Assembly (NCBI RefSeq): GCF_021462265.1 | Contig: NZ_JAJONF010000014.1 | Location: 62,001 to 126,000 of the forward strand | Direction of reading: 5' to 3' | Origin: Streptomyces shenzhenensis | GTDB taxonomy: Bacteria > Actinomycetota > Actinomycetes > Streptomycetales > Streptomycetaceae | DNA length: 64,000 nucleotides | Shown here: positions 26,622 through 34,823 of the stretch, one piece after another | Layout: each line of letters begins with the position of its first letter | How positions within the stretch are numbered: position 1 is the stretch's first letter | The notes under the pieces: generated by a model | Databases searched by the model: none | Seen by the model: only the letters and a program-made list of their open reading frames with translations | Told to the model about the DNA's origin: nothing | Translations under genes and position numbers: made by a program

Positions 26622-27080
26622 TCCGCCACCCTCCGTCACTTGCATCAGGTGCGAGAAAACCGCTTCCGATGCGAGAGGGCGGCAAATCCGGAGGCCAGCC
26701 ATCCATACGAGTGACATAGCTGGCAACCACGAGCTGAGCCCCGGTAGCGTCAGGTGCTGCTTCAGGACCACAATCACCCTGGTCACGGCGATAAATCCGG
26801 CATCCTGCCAGGTCGCATCACAGACCATCGCGAGTTCGCATCCGATGCGATTGGCGGCGCTCGGAACATCGGAACGAAAACCGGCACTAAGCCCCTCGTG
26901 AGCCTGAGAGTGCTTTGACCTGGTCCTCTGTGGGGGCGGGAGCGGCGGGCCGCGGCCTTGCACTTCCGGGAGCAGAACACCGCGTCACGGTGGGCCGTCG
27001 CCCGCAGCGGCTCCCAGCGACGCCTGCACCGGCGTACCCGTCCGGCCATACCTCCACCGGACGCCTGGAACACCGCGCCT
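26622..27080. other. Gene-poor stretch of 459 bases upstream of the recombinase module
   Basis: Contains the repeats at 26642-26672 and a related palindrome GCATCCGATGC (26838-26848). On the minus strand around 26950-27060 a frame gives RWEPLRATAHRDAVFCSRKC then KAAARRSR. It resembles the end of a small zinc-ribbon protein, but only one cysteine pair is left, so it is probably a relic. One boundary of the mobile unit should fall here. Confidence 0.4.
26642..26672. promoter_or_regulatory. Two imperfect repeats 20 bp apart before recombinase A
   Basis: GCATCAGGTGCGAGA (26642-26656) and GCTTCCGATGCGAGA (26662-26676), each a near-palindrome followed by GAGA, in phase on the helix; a third relative, GCATCCGATGC, is at 26838-26848. 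They could be recombinase arm sites or operators for the module HTH protein. Confidence 0.4.
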
Positions 27081-27287
27081 TCAAGACCCCGGCGGGGGCA
27101 GGACGTCGTCCGGGCCCTCACCCTCGCCGTCGGTCCGCTTCAGGGCCCAGTGGTTGTACCCGGCCAGACATGGGCCGTCCGGTCCTGCGCACAGGGCACC
27201 GCAGCCGGTGCAGTTGGTCTCGATCGCGTTGACGTCGATCGTGCAGTCGAAGTCCTCGAACGCGGTGGGCCTGTTGTCGGTGATCAC
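27081..27287 (-). CDS. Small cysteine-containing hypothetical protein
   Basis: About 68 residues from GTG 27287: acidic start (TDNRPTAFEDFDCTIDVNAIE), then NCTGCGALCAGPDGPCLAGYNHWALKR and a polar tail. Five cysteines in 33 residues, including CTGCGALC, suggest metal or disulfide binding. The composition is unlike the Arg/Pro-rich noise around it and the acidic part has coding-like third positions. I see no Shine-Dalgarno, and the frame extends a little upstream, so it may be the end of a longer gene. Family not recognised. Confidence 0.45.
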   Translation of the reverse strand: MITDNRPTAFEDFDCTIDVNAIETNCTGCGALCAGPDGPCLAGYNHWALKRTDGEGEGPDDVLPPPGS

Positions 27288-27425
27288 GGCGAGGGCGCCG
27301 GGCGCGATCGAGGCCGTCTGGCGCCTCGTTCAGGCGCCGGCCGGCACGACGGCGGATTGACCCTGCGAAGACGCCGAACGCCCCGCTCCTCCTGGCGGTG
27401 GAGGGCGGGGTGCTGGCACGGCAGG

Positions 27426-27887
27426 TCAGGTCTGGCACTGGGAGGTGGCGGCGCTGGACCAGTTGCTCCAGGCGCCTGCCGCCGGCCGGACGTGGACGCG
27501 GACCGTGATCTTCGCGTTGACGACGAAGCAGACGCGGCTGGAGCTGGCGATTTCGATGGGGCCGACGGTCGAGCGGCGCTGGACGAGGGTGCGGCCGCTG
27601 CCCATCTTCATCCAGTCGTCGCCGTCGCCGGCGACGTGGAGGAAGGCCTCGTACTCCACGTAGGAGGCGTGGGCGCGGGTGTTGGTGATGACGGTGTGGG
27701 CCTTGATGTCGCGGAAGAAGACCTTTCCTTCCTTGAACTTCTCGGCGCTGATGCAGCCGTTGGCGGTGATGCCCTGGGTGGAGACGGAGCCGCCGCAGGA
27801 GATGGCGGCGGCGTGGGCGTCGGCGGTGGGGATGAGGACGGCGAGGGCGGTGGCGGCGGTGAGGGCTGCGGTCTGTCGCAGGCGCAT
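27426..27887 (-). CDS. Secreted protein of unknown function
   Basis: 153 residues with a Sec signal peptide (MRLRQTAALTAATALAVLIPTADAHAA, cleavage near 27). The mature domain is a compact beta-rich sequence with four cysteines (ISCGGSVSTQGITANGCIS near the start, RVCFVVNAK, and SQCQT at the very end), which could form two disulfides. It also shows FKEGKVFFRDIKAHTVITNTRAHASYVEYEAFLHVAGDGDDW. The ATG at 27887 has AAGGAC upstream. Small exported cysteine-stabilised domains of this type occur widely in streptomycetes; role unknown. Confidence 0.82.
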   Translation of the reverse strand: MRLRQTAALTAATALAVLIPTADAHAAAISCGGSVSTQGITANGCISAEKFKEGKVFFRDIKAHTVITNTRAHASYVEYEAFLHVAGDGDDWMKMGSGRTLVQRRSTVGPIEIASSSRVCFVVNAKITVRVHVRPAAGAWSNWSSAATSQCQT

Positions 27888-28074
27888 GGAATGTCCTTGT
27901 CTTTCGGGGTTCTGGGGCTGTCCAGGAGCGGGGTGTTTTCGTTCCGATCTGTGCTACATGTCCGTTCGCTGTAGCTATACCAGAACAGGGCCGGGACGAA
28001 GGGCCGCGAGAGCCCCGCTCCTCTCGGCTTCCGGGCCTCGGACACGAGTTGTCCGAGGCCCAGGGGTTCATTGC

Positions 28075-28439
28075 TCAGCGGTGGGATAAGTGCCCGCTGC
28101 TGCTGATGGGAGACGTCGGATGTTGACTGGGAGTGCTCTTGGCCCCCGAGCCGCCACCTCCCAGGAGGTCGAGCATCAGGAGGATGAACAGGACGACGCC
28201 ACCTCCGCCGGCCGCCACGGCGACGGGCGGGCTGATCCGCCGGTGGTGACTGCGGACATACGTACCGTCGGCGCGGTAGTAGCCCCGGACCCGGGTCGTC
28301 GGGCCGACCGGAGCCGACTGCGGCCGGACAGTGGCCGTGTTCACGCGGCGAGGGGTGCGGACTGAAGCAGGGCGGACGGTAGCTGGGCGAGTGCGACGGA
28401 GGTGCCGTCCGCGCGGTAATGACCACGAACACCTGTCAT
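28075..28439 (-). pseudogene. Frameshifted gene for a small membrane protein with repeated RGxYRADGT motif
   Basis: The ATG at 28439 has GAGGG upstream and gives MTGVRGHYRADGTSV, then leaves frame near 28400. Shifting one base continues RRTRPATVRPASVRTPRRVN, then TRVRGYYRADGTYVRSHHRR, a transmembrane segment (VAVAAGGGGVVLFILLMLDLLGG) and a Ser/His-rich tail to 28075. The matching motifs RGHYRADGT and RGYYRADGT on either side show that one gene was split by an indel. It could be a real frameshift or a sequencing error. Similar basic single-pass proteins with YRxDGTxVRxHxRR are common in streptomycetes; function unknown. Confidence 0.5.
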
Positions 28440-29101
28440 CAGGATGCCCTCGGATGAGTCGGGAGAGTGAAGCCGATTCGGGCGTATCTATGAAAGTAAG
28501 CCGCGGCACTGACAGCCTGTTCTCCATCAACTCCGATCGCACTGCGTGGAGTTGCTTCACCAGGCAGTGTCTCCATCGTTCCTCCCAGCTGCGCAGCAGG
28601 GCGCACACCAGCGGCAGCGGAGCCTCCGCACCCCACCCGCGACCGGGAACGCCAGGGCGGCCGCTGCTGACCCGGCCAACGAGCCGCCAACCCAGCTGGG
28701 CACGAACAAGCCAGGGATCGTCACCAGGCGCAAACGCCGGACCTGGCGGGTGGGCAGCGCCGGTGTGCTGGCACTCGGCCCTGGGCGCCCCCCCCGCCTC
28801 CGTGACATCTGCGGGCCAGGGGACCCCGAGGTCGGCAGTCGGCGGGACCACGGACGGCCCGGCCCCGCCTCACACGCGGCCTTCCGCGGCCGGGCGGCGG
28901 CGGCCCGCGGGTGGACCGACGCCCACCGCGCTGACCGCGGCGATTGCGGCTACGGTCGATGACGCGATGTTTTCGCGCATGCCGCGCGAGCGCTCTCGTG
29001 TCAGTCGTCGTGCGCTCAGAGGCAAGACGCCGCGACATGAATCCGTATTTTCGAATTGACGAAAGGGGCTCACCGCCCACAGCTCACCCGAGGACCCCGC
29101 C
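28440..29101. other. Gene-free stretch of 662 bases
   Basis: Long open frames here are Arg/Pro-rich, have no ribosome sites and resemble no family. The right end must hold the promoter of the hydrolase at 29102. A short inverted repeat TTTCG-AATTGA-CGAAA sits near 29050, close to its start. I see no insertion-sequence remnant. Confidence 0.45.
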
Positions 29102-29815
29102 ATGACCCAGCCGACCGTCGTTCTCGTCCATGGAGCGTTCGCCGACGCCTCCTCGTACGCCCCCGTCACCAGCCGGTTGCTGAAGCGGGGGTTCAAGGTC
29201 GTCGTTCCTGGCGTGCCCAACCGCAGCCTGCTGGGCGACGCCGCCTACGTGGCGTCCCTCGTGCGCGGCGTCGGCGGCCCGGTGGTCCTCGTCGGTCACT
29301 CCTACGGCGGTGCCGTGATCACGGTGGCCGGGACCGAGGAGAACGTGAAGGCCCTGGTGTACCTCTCGGGGTACGTGCTGGAGGAGGGCGAGAGCCTCGG
29401 TGAACTCCAGGGCGGCTTCCCCGGCTCGAAGCTGGGCGCCGCCCTCGTCTTCACGCCGTCGCCACTGGCGGACTACGACGAGAAGAACCCCGACGTCACC
29501 GTCGACGTGGAGAAGTTCCCCGAGGTCGTGGCCGCCGACGTGGACCCGGATCTCGCCGCCGTGCTGGCGTCGTCACAGCGCCCGCTGGCGGGTCTGGCGT
29601 TCGCCGAGAAGGCAACCGCCGCGGCCTGGAGGACCAAGCCCGCGTGGGCGGTCGTCTCCAGCTCCGACACCACCATCAACCCCGACGTGGAACGCTTCGG
29701 TTACCGCCGCGCCGGAATCGACTTCGTGGAGATCGACGCCTCGCACATGGTCATGCTCTCTCGCCCCGACGAGGTCGTGGACATCATCCTGCAGGCCGTC
29801 GAAGCAACCAAGTAA
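29102..29815 (+). CDS. Alpha/beta hydrolase
   Basis: 237 residues of the alpha/beta hydrolase fold: TVVLVHGAFADASSYAPV at the start with the oxyanion HGA, the nucleophile elbow GHSYGGAVI (serine near residue 65), and the catalytic histidine in DASHMVMLSRPDEV near 220. The closest general resemblance is to small esterase-like hydrolases often annotated as alpha/beta hydrolases of unknown substrate. ATG at 29102 with GGACCCCGCC upstream. It is followed 121 bases later by a second hydrolase on the same strand; they may be co-transcribed. Confidence 0.9.
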   Translation: MTQPTVVLVHGAFADASSYAPVTSRLLKRGFKVVVPGVPNRSLLGDAAYVASLVRGVGGPVVLVGHSYGGAVITVAGTEENVKALVYLSGYVLEEGESLGELQGGFPGSKLGAALVFTPSPLADYDEKNPDVTVDVEKFPEVVAADVDPDLAAVLASSQRPLAGLAFAEKATAAAWRTKPAWAVVSSSDTTINPDVERFGYRRAGIDFVEIDASHMVMLSRPDEVVDIILQAVEATK

Positions 29816-29936
29816 AGCTCCAGGCGGCTCGAGCGGGGGCCACCCGGGAGCCGTCTGACGGGCGAGAACGTTCTCGCACAGGCCCGACAACGGGTCGACG
29901 CACAACCGAACATCCGAACAAGCAGAGGAACCAGCG

Positions 29937-30767
29937 ATGAGCACAGTCACCACGCCGGACGGCACCGTCATCTTCTACAAGGACTGGGGCCCGCGGGACG
30001 CCCAGCCGATCGTCTTCCACCACGGCTGGCCGCTCAGCTCGGACGACTGGGACGCACAGTTGCTGTTCTTCCTCTCCAAGGGCTACCGCGTCATCGCCCA
30101 CGACCGCCGCGGGCACGGGCGCTCCAGCCAGCCCGCGACCGGCCACGAGATGGACACCTACGTCGCCGACGTCAACGTGCTGACCGACGCCCTGGACCTC
30201 CAGGGCGCGGTGCACGTCGGGCACTCCACCGGCGGTGGTGAGGTCGCGCGCTACGTGGCGCAGGCCAAGCCCGGCCGGGTCGCCAAGGCGGTACTCGTCG
30301 CGGCCGTCCCCCCGGTCATGGTGAAGAAGGACAGCAACCCCGAAGGCACCCCGATCGAGGTCTTCGACGGCTTCCGTGCGGCGGTCGCCGCCAACCGGGC
30401 CCAGTTCTTCATCGATGTCCCGGCCGGACCTTTCTACGGCTTCAACCGGCCCGGCGCCGAGGTGTCCCAGGGACTCATCGACCGGTGGTGGTGGCAGGGC
30501 ATGATGGGCGCGACGAACGCCCACTACGAATGCATCAAGGCTTTCTCGGAGACCGACTTCACCGAGGACCTGAAGAAGATCGACGTCCCCGTCCTCGTGA
30601 TGCACGGGACCGACGACCAGGTCGTGCCGTACGCCGACTCGGCCCCGAAGTCCGTCGAGCTGCTCAAGAACGGCACGCTCAAGAGCTACGAGGGCTACCC
30701 CCACGGCATGCTGTCGACGCACCCGGAGGTCCTCAACGCCGACATCCTCGCCTTCGTGGAGGGTTAA
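29937..30767 (+). CDS. Alpha/beta hydrolase, cofactor-free (non-haem) haloperoxidase type
   Basis: 276 residues strongly resembling bacterial non-haem chloroperoxidases and esterases: GTVIFYKDWGPRDAQPIVFHHGWPLSSDDWDAQ, then HDRRGHGRSSQP, the nucleophile elbow VGHSTGGGEVARY (serine near 98), the acid in MHGTDDQVVPY (near 225) and the histidine in YPHGMLSTH (near 257). Such enzymes hydrolyse esters and can form peracids that oxidise halides in vitro; the natural role is usually ester hydrolysis. ATG 29937 has AGAGGA upstream. Tandem with another hydrolase. Confidence 0.93.
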   Translation: MSTVTTPDGTVIFYKDWGPRDAQPIVFHHGWPLSSDDWDAQLLFFLSKGYRVIAHDRRGHGRSSQPATGHEMDTYVADVNVLTDALDLQGAVHVGHSTGGGEVARYVAQAKPGRVAKAVLVAAVPPVMVKKDSNPEGTPIEVFDGFRAAVAANRAQFFIDVPAGPFYGFNRPGAEVSQGLIDRWWWQGMMGATNAHYECIKAFSETDFTEDLKKIDVPVLVMHGTDDQVVPYADSAPKSVELLKNGTLKSYEGYPHGMLSTHPEVLNADILAFVEG

Positions 30768-31229
30768 GGCGACCGCCCGTCTCTGCCGGGCGACAGCGAC
30801 AACCTGATCAGCCACACGCCGTCCCCCGGTGACGCCCATGCGGGCCGTTGCCGGGGGACAGCGGCGTTCGCGGTGGCGGCCGGTCACAGGCAGCGGTCGG
30901 TTCCCGTCCTGTCCGGCGTGCGGCCGGGCTGCTACGGCTCACCGTGCACGCCGCCGTCCCCGGCCCACCTCACCCGGCGTCCTGGTCCTCGGTCCCGGCC
31001 GCTCAAGGCCTCGTGCACCTCGTGAAACCGGTCCGGGTGACACACGTCACCGCGTGGTGAGCGGTGATCCAGGAATGCGCGCCCGCGTCATCCCGCTGCA
31101 ACGTTCTTGGGGTGTGCTGGGCAAGGGTGCTCGGCGCGGCCGGCCCCGGAGGCGGAAGAGCCCCCGGAGCCCGTCCCGCTCCCCGCTCCCCGTCCCCGGA
31201 CCACCGTCCTCGAAAGGCACCCGCTCACC
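30768..31229. other. Gene-free stretch of 462 bases with a GGTGAC palindrome
   Basis: Holds the promoter region of the downstream MFS gene. The palindrome GGTGAC-ACAC-GTCACC (31036-31051) is the one clear element and could be an operator. Upstream open frames, and the upstream extension of the MFS frame, lack conserved sequence. Confidence 0.45.
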
Positions 31230-32459
31230 ATGCCCCTGGCTCTGCTGGCCCTCGCCGTCGTCACGTTCGGCATCGGCACCACCGAGTTCGCCACCATGGG
31301 GCTGCTGCCTCAGATCGCGGACGGCGTCGGGGTGTCGGTGCCGCACGCCGGCAACCTCGTGTCGGCCTACGCCCTCGGCGTCGTCGTGGGCGCCCCCGTA
31401 CTGACCGGCATCGGCGCGCGGGTACCCCACAAACGGCTGCTGCTCCTGCTGACCGGGTTGTTCGTGGTCGGCAACACGGCGTCCGCGCTCGCCCCGGACT
31501 TCGGCCTGCTCTTCGCCGCCCGCTTCCTGGCCGGACTGCCTCACGGCGCACTCTTCGGCGTGGGCGCGGTCGTCGCCTCCAGGCTGGTCGCCCCGGACCG
31601 CGCCGCACGCGCCGTCTCCCGGGTCTTCCTGGGCCTGACCGTCGCGAACATCGTCGGAGTCCCCGCGGGTACGGCCCTCGGCCAGCATCTGGGCTGGCGG
31701 TACGCCTACTGCGCGGTCGCCGTCATCGGCCTGGTCGCGCTCGCCGCGCTCGCCCTTCTCGTGCCCCACCAGCCGCGCGGCCCGCAGGCGGGCATCCGCC
31801 AGGAGTTGCGGGCGATGGGAAACCGGCAGGTCTTCATCGGACTGGCCACCGCGGTCGTCGGTTTCGGCGGCTTCTTCGCCGTCTACAGCTACCTCGTCCC
31901 CATGCTGACCCACCTGACCGGCATCTCCGACTCCTCCACCACCCTGGTCCTCGCCCTCTACGGCGTCGGCATGACAGCCGGCACCCTGGCGGCCGGCCCC
32001 CTCACCGACCGCGCTCTGCGCCCGACGCTCTACGCCGGGATCGTCCTGCTGGCGGCCGCGCTGGTCACCTTCTACTTCACTGTGCACAGCACGATCCCGG
32101 CCCTGGTGACGGTCACCTTCATCGGCGCGGTGGGCGCGCTCATCACCACGCCCGTCCAGATGCTGCTGATGATCAACGCGAAGGACGCCCCCACGATGGC
32201 GGCGGCCTCCAACCACTCCGCGTTCAACCTGGCCAACGCGGCCGGCGCCTGGCTCGGCGGCCTGGTCGTCGCGGCCGGCTGGGGCTGGGCCGCCCCCAGC
32301 CTGGTCGGCGCGGCGCTCGCCCTGGCCGGTCTCGCCCTGGCCGTCACCGGCGGCGTCCTGGACCGGGGCGACCGCCCCTCGAAGGTGGTCGCCTCCCAGG
32401 GCGCCCCGGTCCCCGCACCGGCGCCCGCGACAGGGACGAGCGACCGGAACCACGGCTGA
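31230..32459 (+). CDS. MFS (DHA1-type) drug efflux transporter
   Basis: 409 residues with twelve hydrophobic helices: MPLALLALAVVTFGIGTTEFATMGLLPQIADGVGVS at the start, then SAYALGVVVGAPVLTGIGARVPHKRLL with the MFS loop 2-3, AARFLAGLPHGALFGVGAVVA, and VANIVGVPAGTALGQHLGWR, the motif C region of proton-driven drug exporters. The second half keeps YGVGMTAGTLAAGPLTDRAL. It resembles the AraJ/Cmx group, so it likely exports a hydrophobic compound. ATG 31230 has AAAGG 11 bases upstream. A cytosolic proline-rich tail ends the protein. A palindrome lies 180 bases upstream. Confidence 0.9.
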   Translation: MPLALLALAVVTFGIGTTEFATMGLLPQIADGVGVSVPHAGNLVSAYALGVVVGAPVLTGIGARVPHKRLLLLLTGLFVVGNTASALAPDFGLLFAARFLAGLPHGALFGVGAVVASRLVAPDRAARAVSRVFLGLTVANIVGVPAGTALGQHLGWRYAYCAVAVIGLVALAALALLVPHQPRGPQAGIRQELRAMGNRQVFIGLATAVVGFGGFFAVYSYLVPMLTHLTGISDSSTTLVLALYGVGMTAGTLAAGPLTDRALRPTLYAGIVLLAAALVTFYFTVHSTIPALVTVTFIGAVGALITTPVQMLLMINAKDAPTMAAASNHSAFNLANAAGAWLGGLVVAAGWGWAAPSLVGAALALAGLALAVTGGVLDRGDRPSKVVASQGAPVPAPAPATGTSDRNHG

Positions 32460-32637
32460 GGCCGGCCGGCGGCGAAGCGGAACGCGGGGAACTCAGTGCG
32501 GGACGTCCGCAAGTCCCGCACGTCGGGCGGTCCGCTTCGCCCCGTCGCTCGCCGGCACCCGCGAAGGGACCGGCCCCGGAGACCGGATCCGGATGCCCGC
32601 GGGCGCCCGGCGCCGGGCACCGGTTCGGCCCCGTCGG

Positions 32638-33552
32638 TCAGGCGGCCGGGCCGAAGTAGTGGCCCTTGTCCAGGTCCTCCAACAGGCCCGGGTGCGACGG
32701 ACGCCAGTCCAGCAGCTCACGGGTGGCCGTGCTGGAGGCCGGGCCGTCCAGGTTGACGATGCCGCCGAGCCAGCTGAAGTGCCCGGCCGCGTCAGCGGGC
32801 GCCACGGAGACGACCGGCAGCCCCAGGTGACGGCCGATCACCTCGGCGACGTCCCGGATCGCTACGCCCTCCTCGCCCGCTCCGTGCAGTACCGAGCCGG
32901 CCGGAGCCTTCTCCACGGCCAGCCGGAACAACCGTCCGACGTCGAGCCGGTGCGCGGCGGGCCAGCGGTTGGCGCCGTCGCTGACGTACCCGGAGACACC
33001 CCGCTCCCGGGCGATGCCGACCAGCGCCGCCATGAACCCCTGGTCCCCCTCGCCGTGACAGGTGGGGGCGAGCCGCACCACGGAGGAGCGCACGTCGCGC
33101 GAGGCCAGTTGCAGCGCGGCCAGGGCGGTGGCGTGGCGCAGCGAGAACACCGAGTCGTCGACCGCGGGCATGTCCCGCTCGGTGGCCGTCCGCCCGGGGG
33201 CGATGCCGAGGAGGCCGGAGGCGAGCACGAAGGGCCGGCCGGAACCGGCCAGCACCTCGCCGAACGCGTCCACGGCACGGCGGTCCGCCTCGGCGGCCCC
33301 GCGGAAGTCACCGCTGAAGGCGATGTCGTGCTTGAAGGCGAGGTGGATCACACCGTCCGACGAGGCGGCTGCCTCGCGCAGGACGTCCAGGTCGTCGACG
33401 GTGCCGCGCACCACGTCCGCCCCCGCTGTGGTGAGCGCGGCGGCGGAGGCGTCCGACCGGGCCAGGCCGACCACCTGATGGCCGGCGTCGAGAAGTTCGG
33501 GAACGACGGCGGAGCCGAGCCAGCCGGACGCGCCGGTCACGAAAACACGCAT
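32638..33552 (-). CDS. Atypical SDR, NAD(P)-dependent epimerase-like
   Basis: 304 residues from ATG 33552. The Rossmann motif RVFVTGASGWLGSAVVPELLDAGHQVVGLARS opens the protein, and ADVVRGTVDDLDVLREAAASSDGVIHLAF follows. The classical Tyr-x3-Lys pair is missing where expected (FSLRHATALAAL), as in the SDR subgroup with RxxVVRLAPTxHGxGDxGF; catalysis in that group is poorly understood. It is divergent from a TetR gene across a large palindrome that covers both promoters, so it is almost certainly a target of that repressor. Confidence 0.88.
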   Translation of the reverse strand: MRVFVTGASGWLGSAVVPELLDAGHQVVGLARSDASAAALTTAGADVVRGTVDDLDVLREAAASSDGVIHLAFKHDIAFSGDFRGAAEADRRAVDAFGEVLAGSGRPFVLASGLLGIAPGRTATERDMPAVDDSVFSLRHATALAALQLASRDVRSSVVRLAPTCHGEGDQGFMAALVGIARERGVSGYVSDGANRWPAAHRLDVGRLFRLAVEKAPAGSVLHGAGEEGVAIRDVAEVIGRHLGLPVVSVAPADAAGHFSWLGGIVNLDGPASSTATRELLDWRPSHPGLLEDLDKGHYFGPAA

Positions 33553-33571
33553 GGGAGAACCCCTGACTGTT

Positions 33572-33621
33572 GATGACAGTGACTGACATCGACCGTAGCA
33601 CTGATGTCGCTCACTGTCATC
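33572..33621. promoter_or_regulatory. Large palindromic TetR operator
   Basis: Arms GATGACAGTGACTGACATC (33572-33590) and GATGTCGCTCACTGTCATC (33603-33621) pair at 17 of 19 positions around a 12-base centre. The element lies between the divergent epimerase and TetR genes. The likely -10 box of tetR, TAGGAT (33625-33630), follows it directly and points to a leaderless start at 33637. Confidence 0.75.
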
Positions 33622-33636
33622 GCGTAGGATTCCGCC

Positions 33637-34200
33637 ATGGGCAGATGGGAGCCGAACGCGCGCAAGCGCTTGGCGGAAGCGGCGTTGCAGCTCTACAGCG
33701 AGCAGGGGTACGAGCAGACGACCGTGGCGCAGATCGCCCGGCAGGCGGGCCTCACCGAACGCACGTTCTTCCGGCACTACGCGGACAAGCGCGAGGTCCT
33801 CTTCGCGGGCTCCCCGCTCCAGGAGCTGTTCGTCACAGCCGTCGCGACGGCCCCGCCGTCGGCGCCGCTGGTCGACGTGCTCGGCGCCGGACTCGACGCG
33901 GCCTCCGCGATGTTCGCCGGCCGTCGCGAGCAGGTCCTGCTCCGGCAGTCGGTGGTGGCCGCCCACCCGGAACTCCGGGAGCGCGAGCTGATCAAGCTCG
34001 CCTCGCTCGCGAGCGCCCTCGCGGACGCCCTCCGCGACCGCGGCGTGCCGGAGCCGACCGCGGCTCTGGCCGCCGAGACGGTGATGGCCGTGTTCAAGGT
34101 CGGCTTCGACCGGTGGATCACGGCGGCGGAGGAGACCGACATGGCACCGCTGATGCGTGATCTGCTGGACGAACTCGGCAAGGTGACAGCCAGGGGCTGA
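33637..34200 (+). CDS. TetR-family transcriptional regulator
   Basis: 187 residues. The N-terminal HTH is complete: ARKRLAEAALQLYSEQGYEQTTVAQIARQAGLTERTFFRHYADKREVLF in outline (8-56). The C-terminal ligand/dimer domain is short and helical, ending MAPLMRDLLDELGKVTARG. ATG 33637 lies seven bases after a TAGGAT box, so the mRNA is probably leaderless. With the strong palindrome between it and the divergent epimerase gene it most likely represses both; the inducer is unknown. Confidence 0.92.
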   Translation: MGRWEPNARKRLAEAALQLYSEQGYEQTTVAQIARQAGLTERTFFRHYADKREVLFAGSPLQELFVTAVATAPPSAPLVDVLGAGLDAASAMFAGRREQVLLRQSVVAAHPELRERELIKLASLASALADALRDRGVPEPTAALAAETVMAVFKVGFDRWITAAEETDMAPLMRDLLDELGKVTARG

Positions 34201-34823
34201 CAGCTGGCCGGGCCGACGGACCGACGGCGCCGACGGGAGCCCCCGGTTCCTCATGGCCCGTGGCTGATGTGCGGTCACTCCCGTGGCCCGCGTCGCCGCC
34301 GCGTCGGCCCGCGTGTGCGACGAGCCGCCGGTTCCTGGCGAAGGCGGTCAAGTGCGGCATGGCGTTGATCCGACGTCAAGCCGCCTGGTCGCGGTGGGCG
34401 GCTGCCCCGAGGGGCGAGGGGCGGTCGCCCGGAAGGTTCTTCGTCTGCCGGCGGTACAGCGGGATGTGGGGCGGGGGCATCGCCGAACCGCACGACCGCC
34501 GGATCCTGCTGCCGCGGACCCAGGAGCCGCGGCGGGCGAGCAGGCACCGTAATGCCTCGCGGCCGATCCGGATCACACAGCCGTGCGCTTCCGCAGGGTG
34601 GCCGTCTGGACGACGAAGTCCTCGCCGTCAGGACTGAGAAGGCGGGGACGGCCTCCCGTCCAGCGAGGGCCCAGGCAGACCAGGCCGTTTGAGGTGAACC
34701 GTGCATCGCGTCGCGGACGGTGCCGTCGTCTGCCTGGACCCGCTTCGCGATCACCGGAACCCGGTTTTCCCGGGTCGGCCCGGACGGCCGTGGCGGGACC
34801 GCGCCGATCGTCTTCGGCGGCCG
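34201..34823. other. Gene-free stretch of 623 bases
   Basis: Several frames are open on both strands but none has a Shine-Dalgarno, a fold signature or a known family. A minus-strand frame near 34700-34580 (FTSNGLVCLGPRWTGGRPRL) looks less random than the rest but I cannot identify it. Possibly the residue of lost genes. Confidence 0.4.

Noticed and set aside
26622..27425. tRNA gene as integration site for the recombinase module
   Set aside because: No cloverleaf or T-arm consensus next to the recombinase genes on either side.
30829..31404. Possible gene upstream of the MFS exporter
   Set aside because: Pro/Arg/Ser-rich, no ribosome site, overlaps the real MFS start in another frame.
34275..34754. 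Minus-strand frame beginning MIAKRVQADDGTVRDAMHG
   Set aside because: The opening looks protein-like, but the rest is Pro/Arg-rich, no Shine-Dalgarno is visible and no family comes to mind; described as gene-free sequence.
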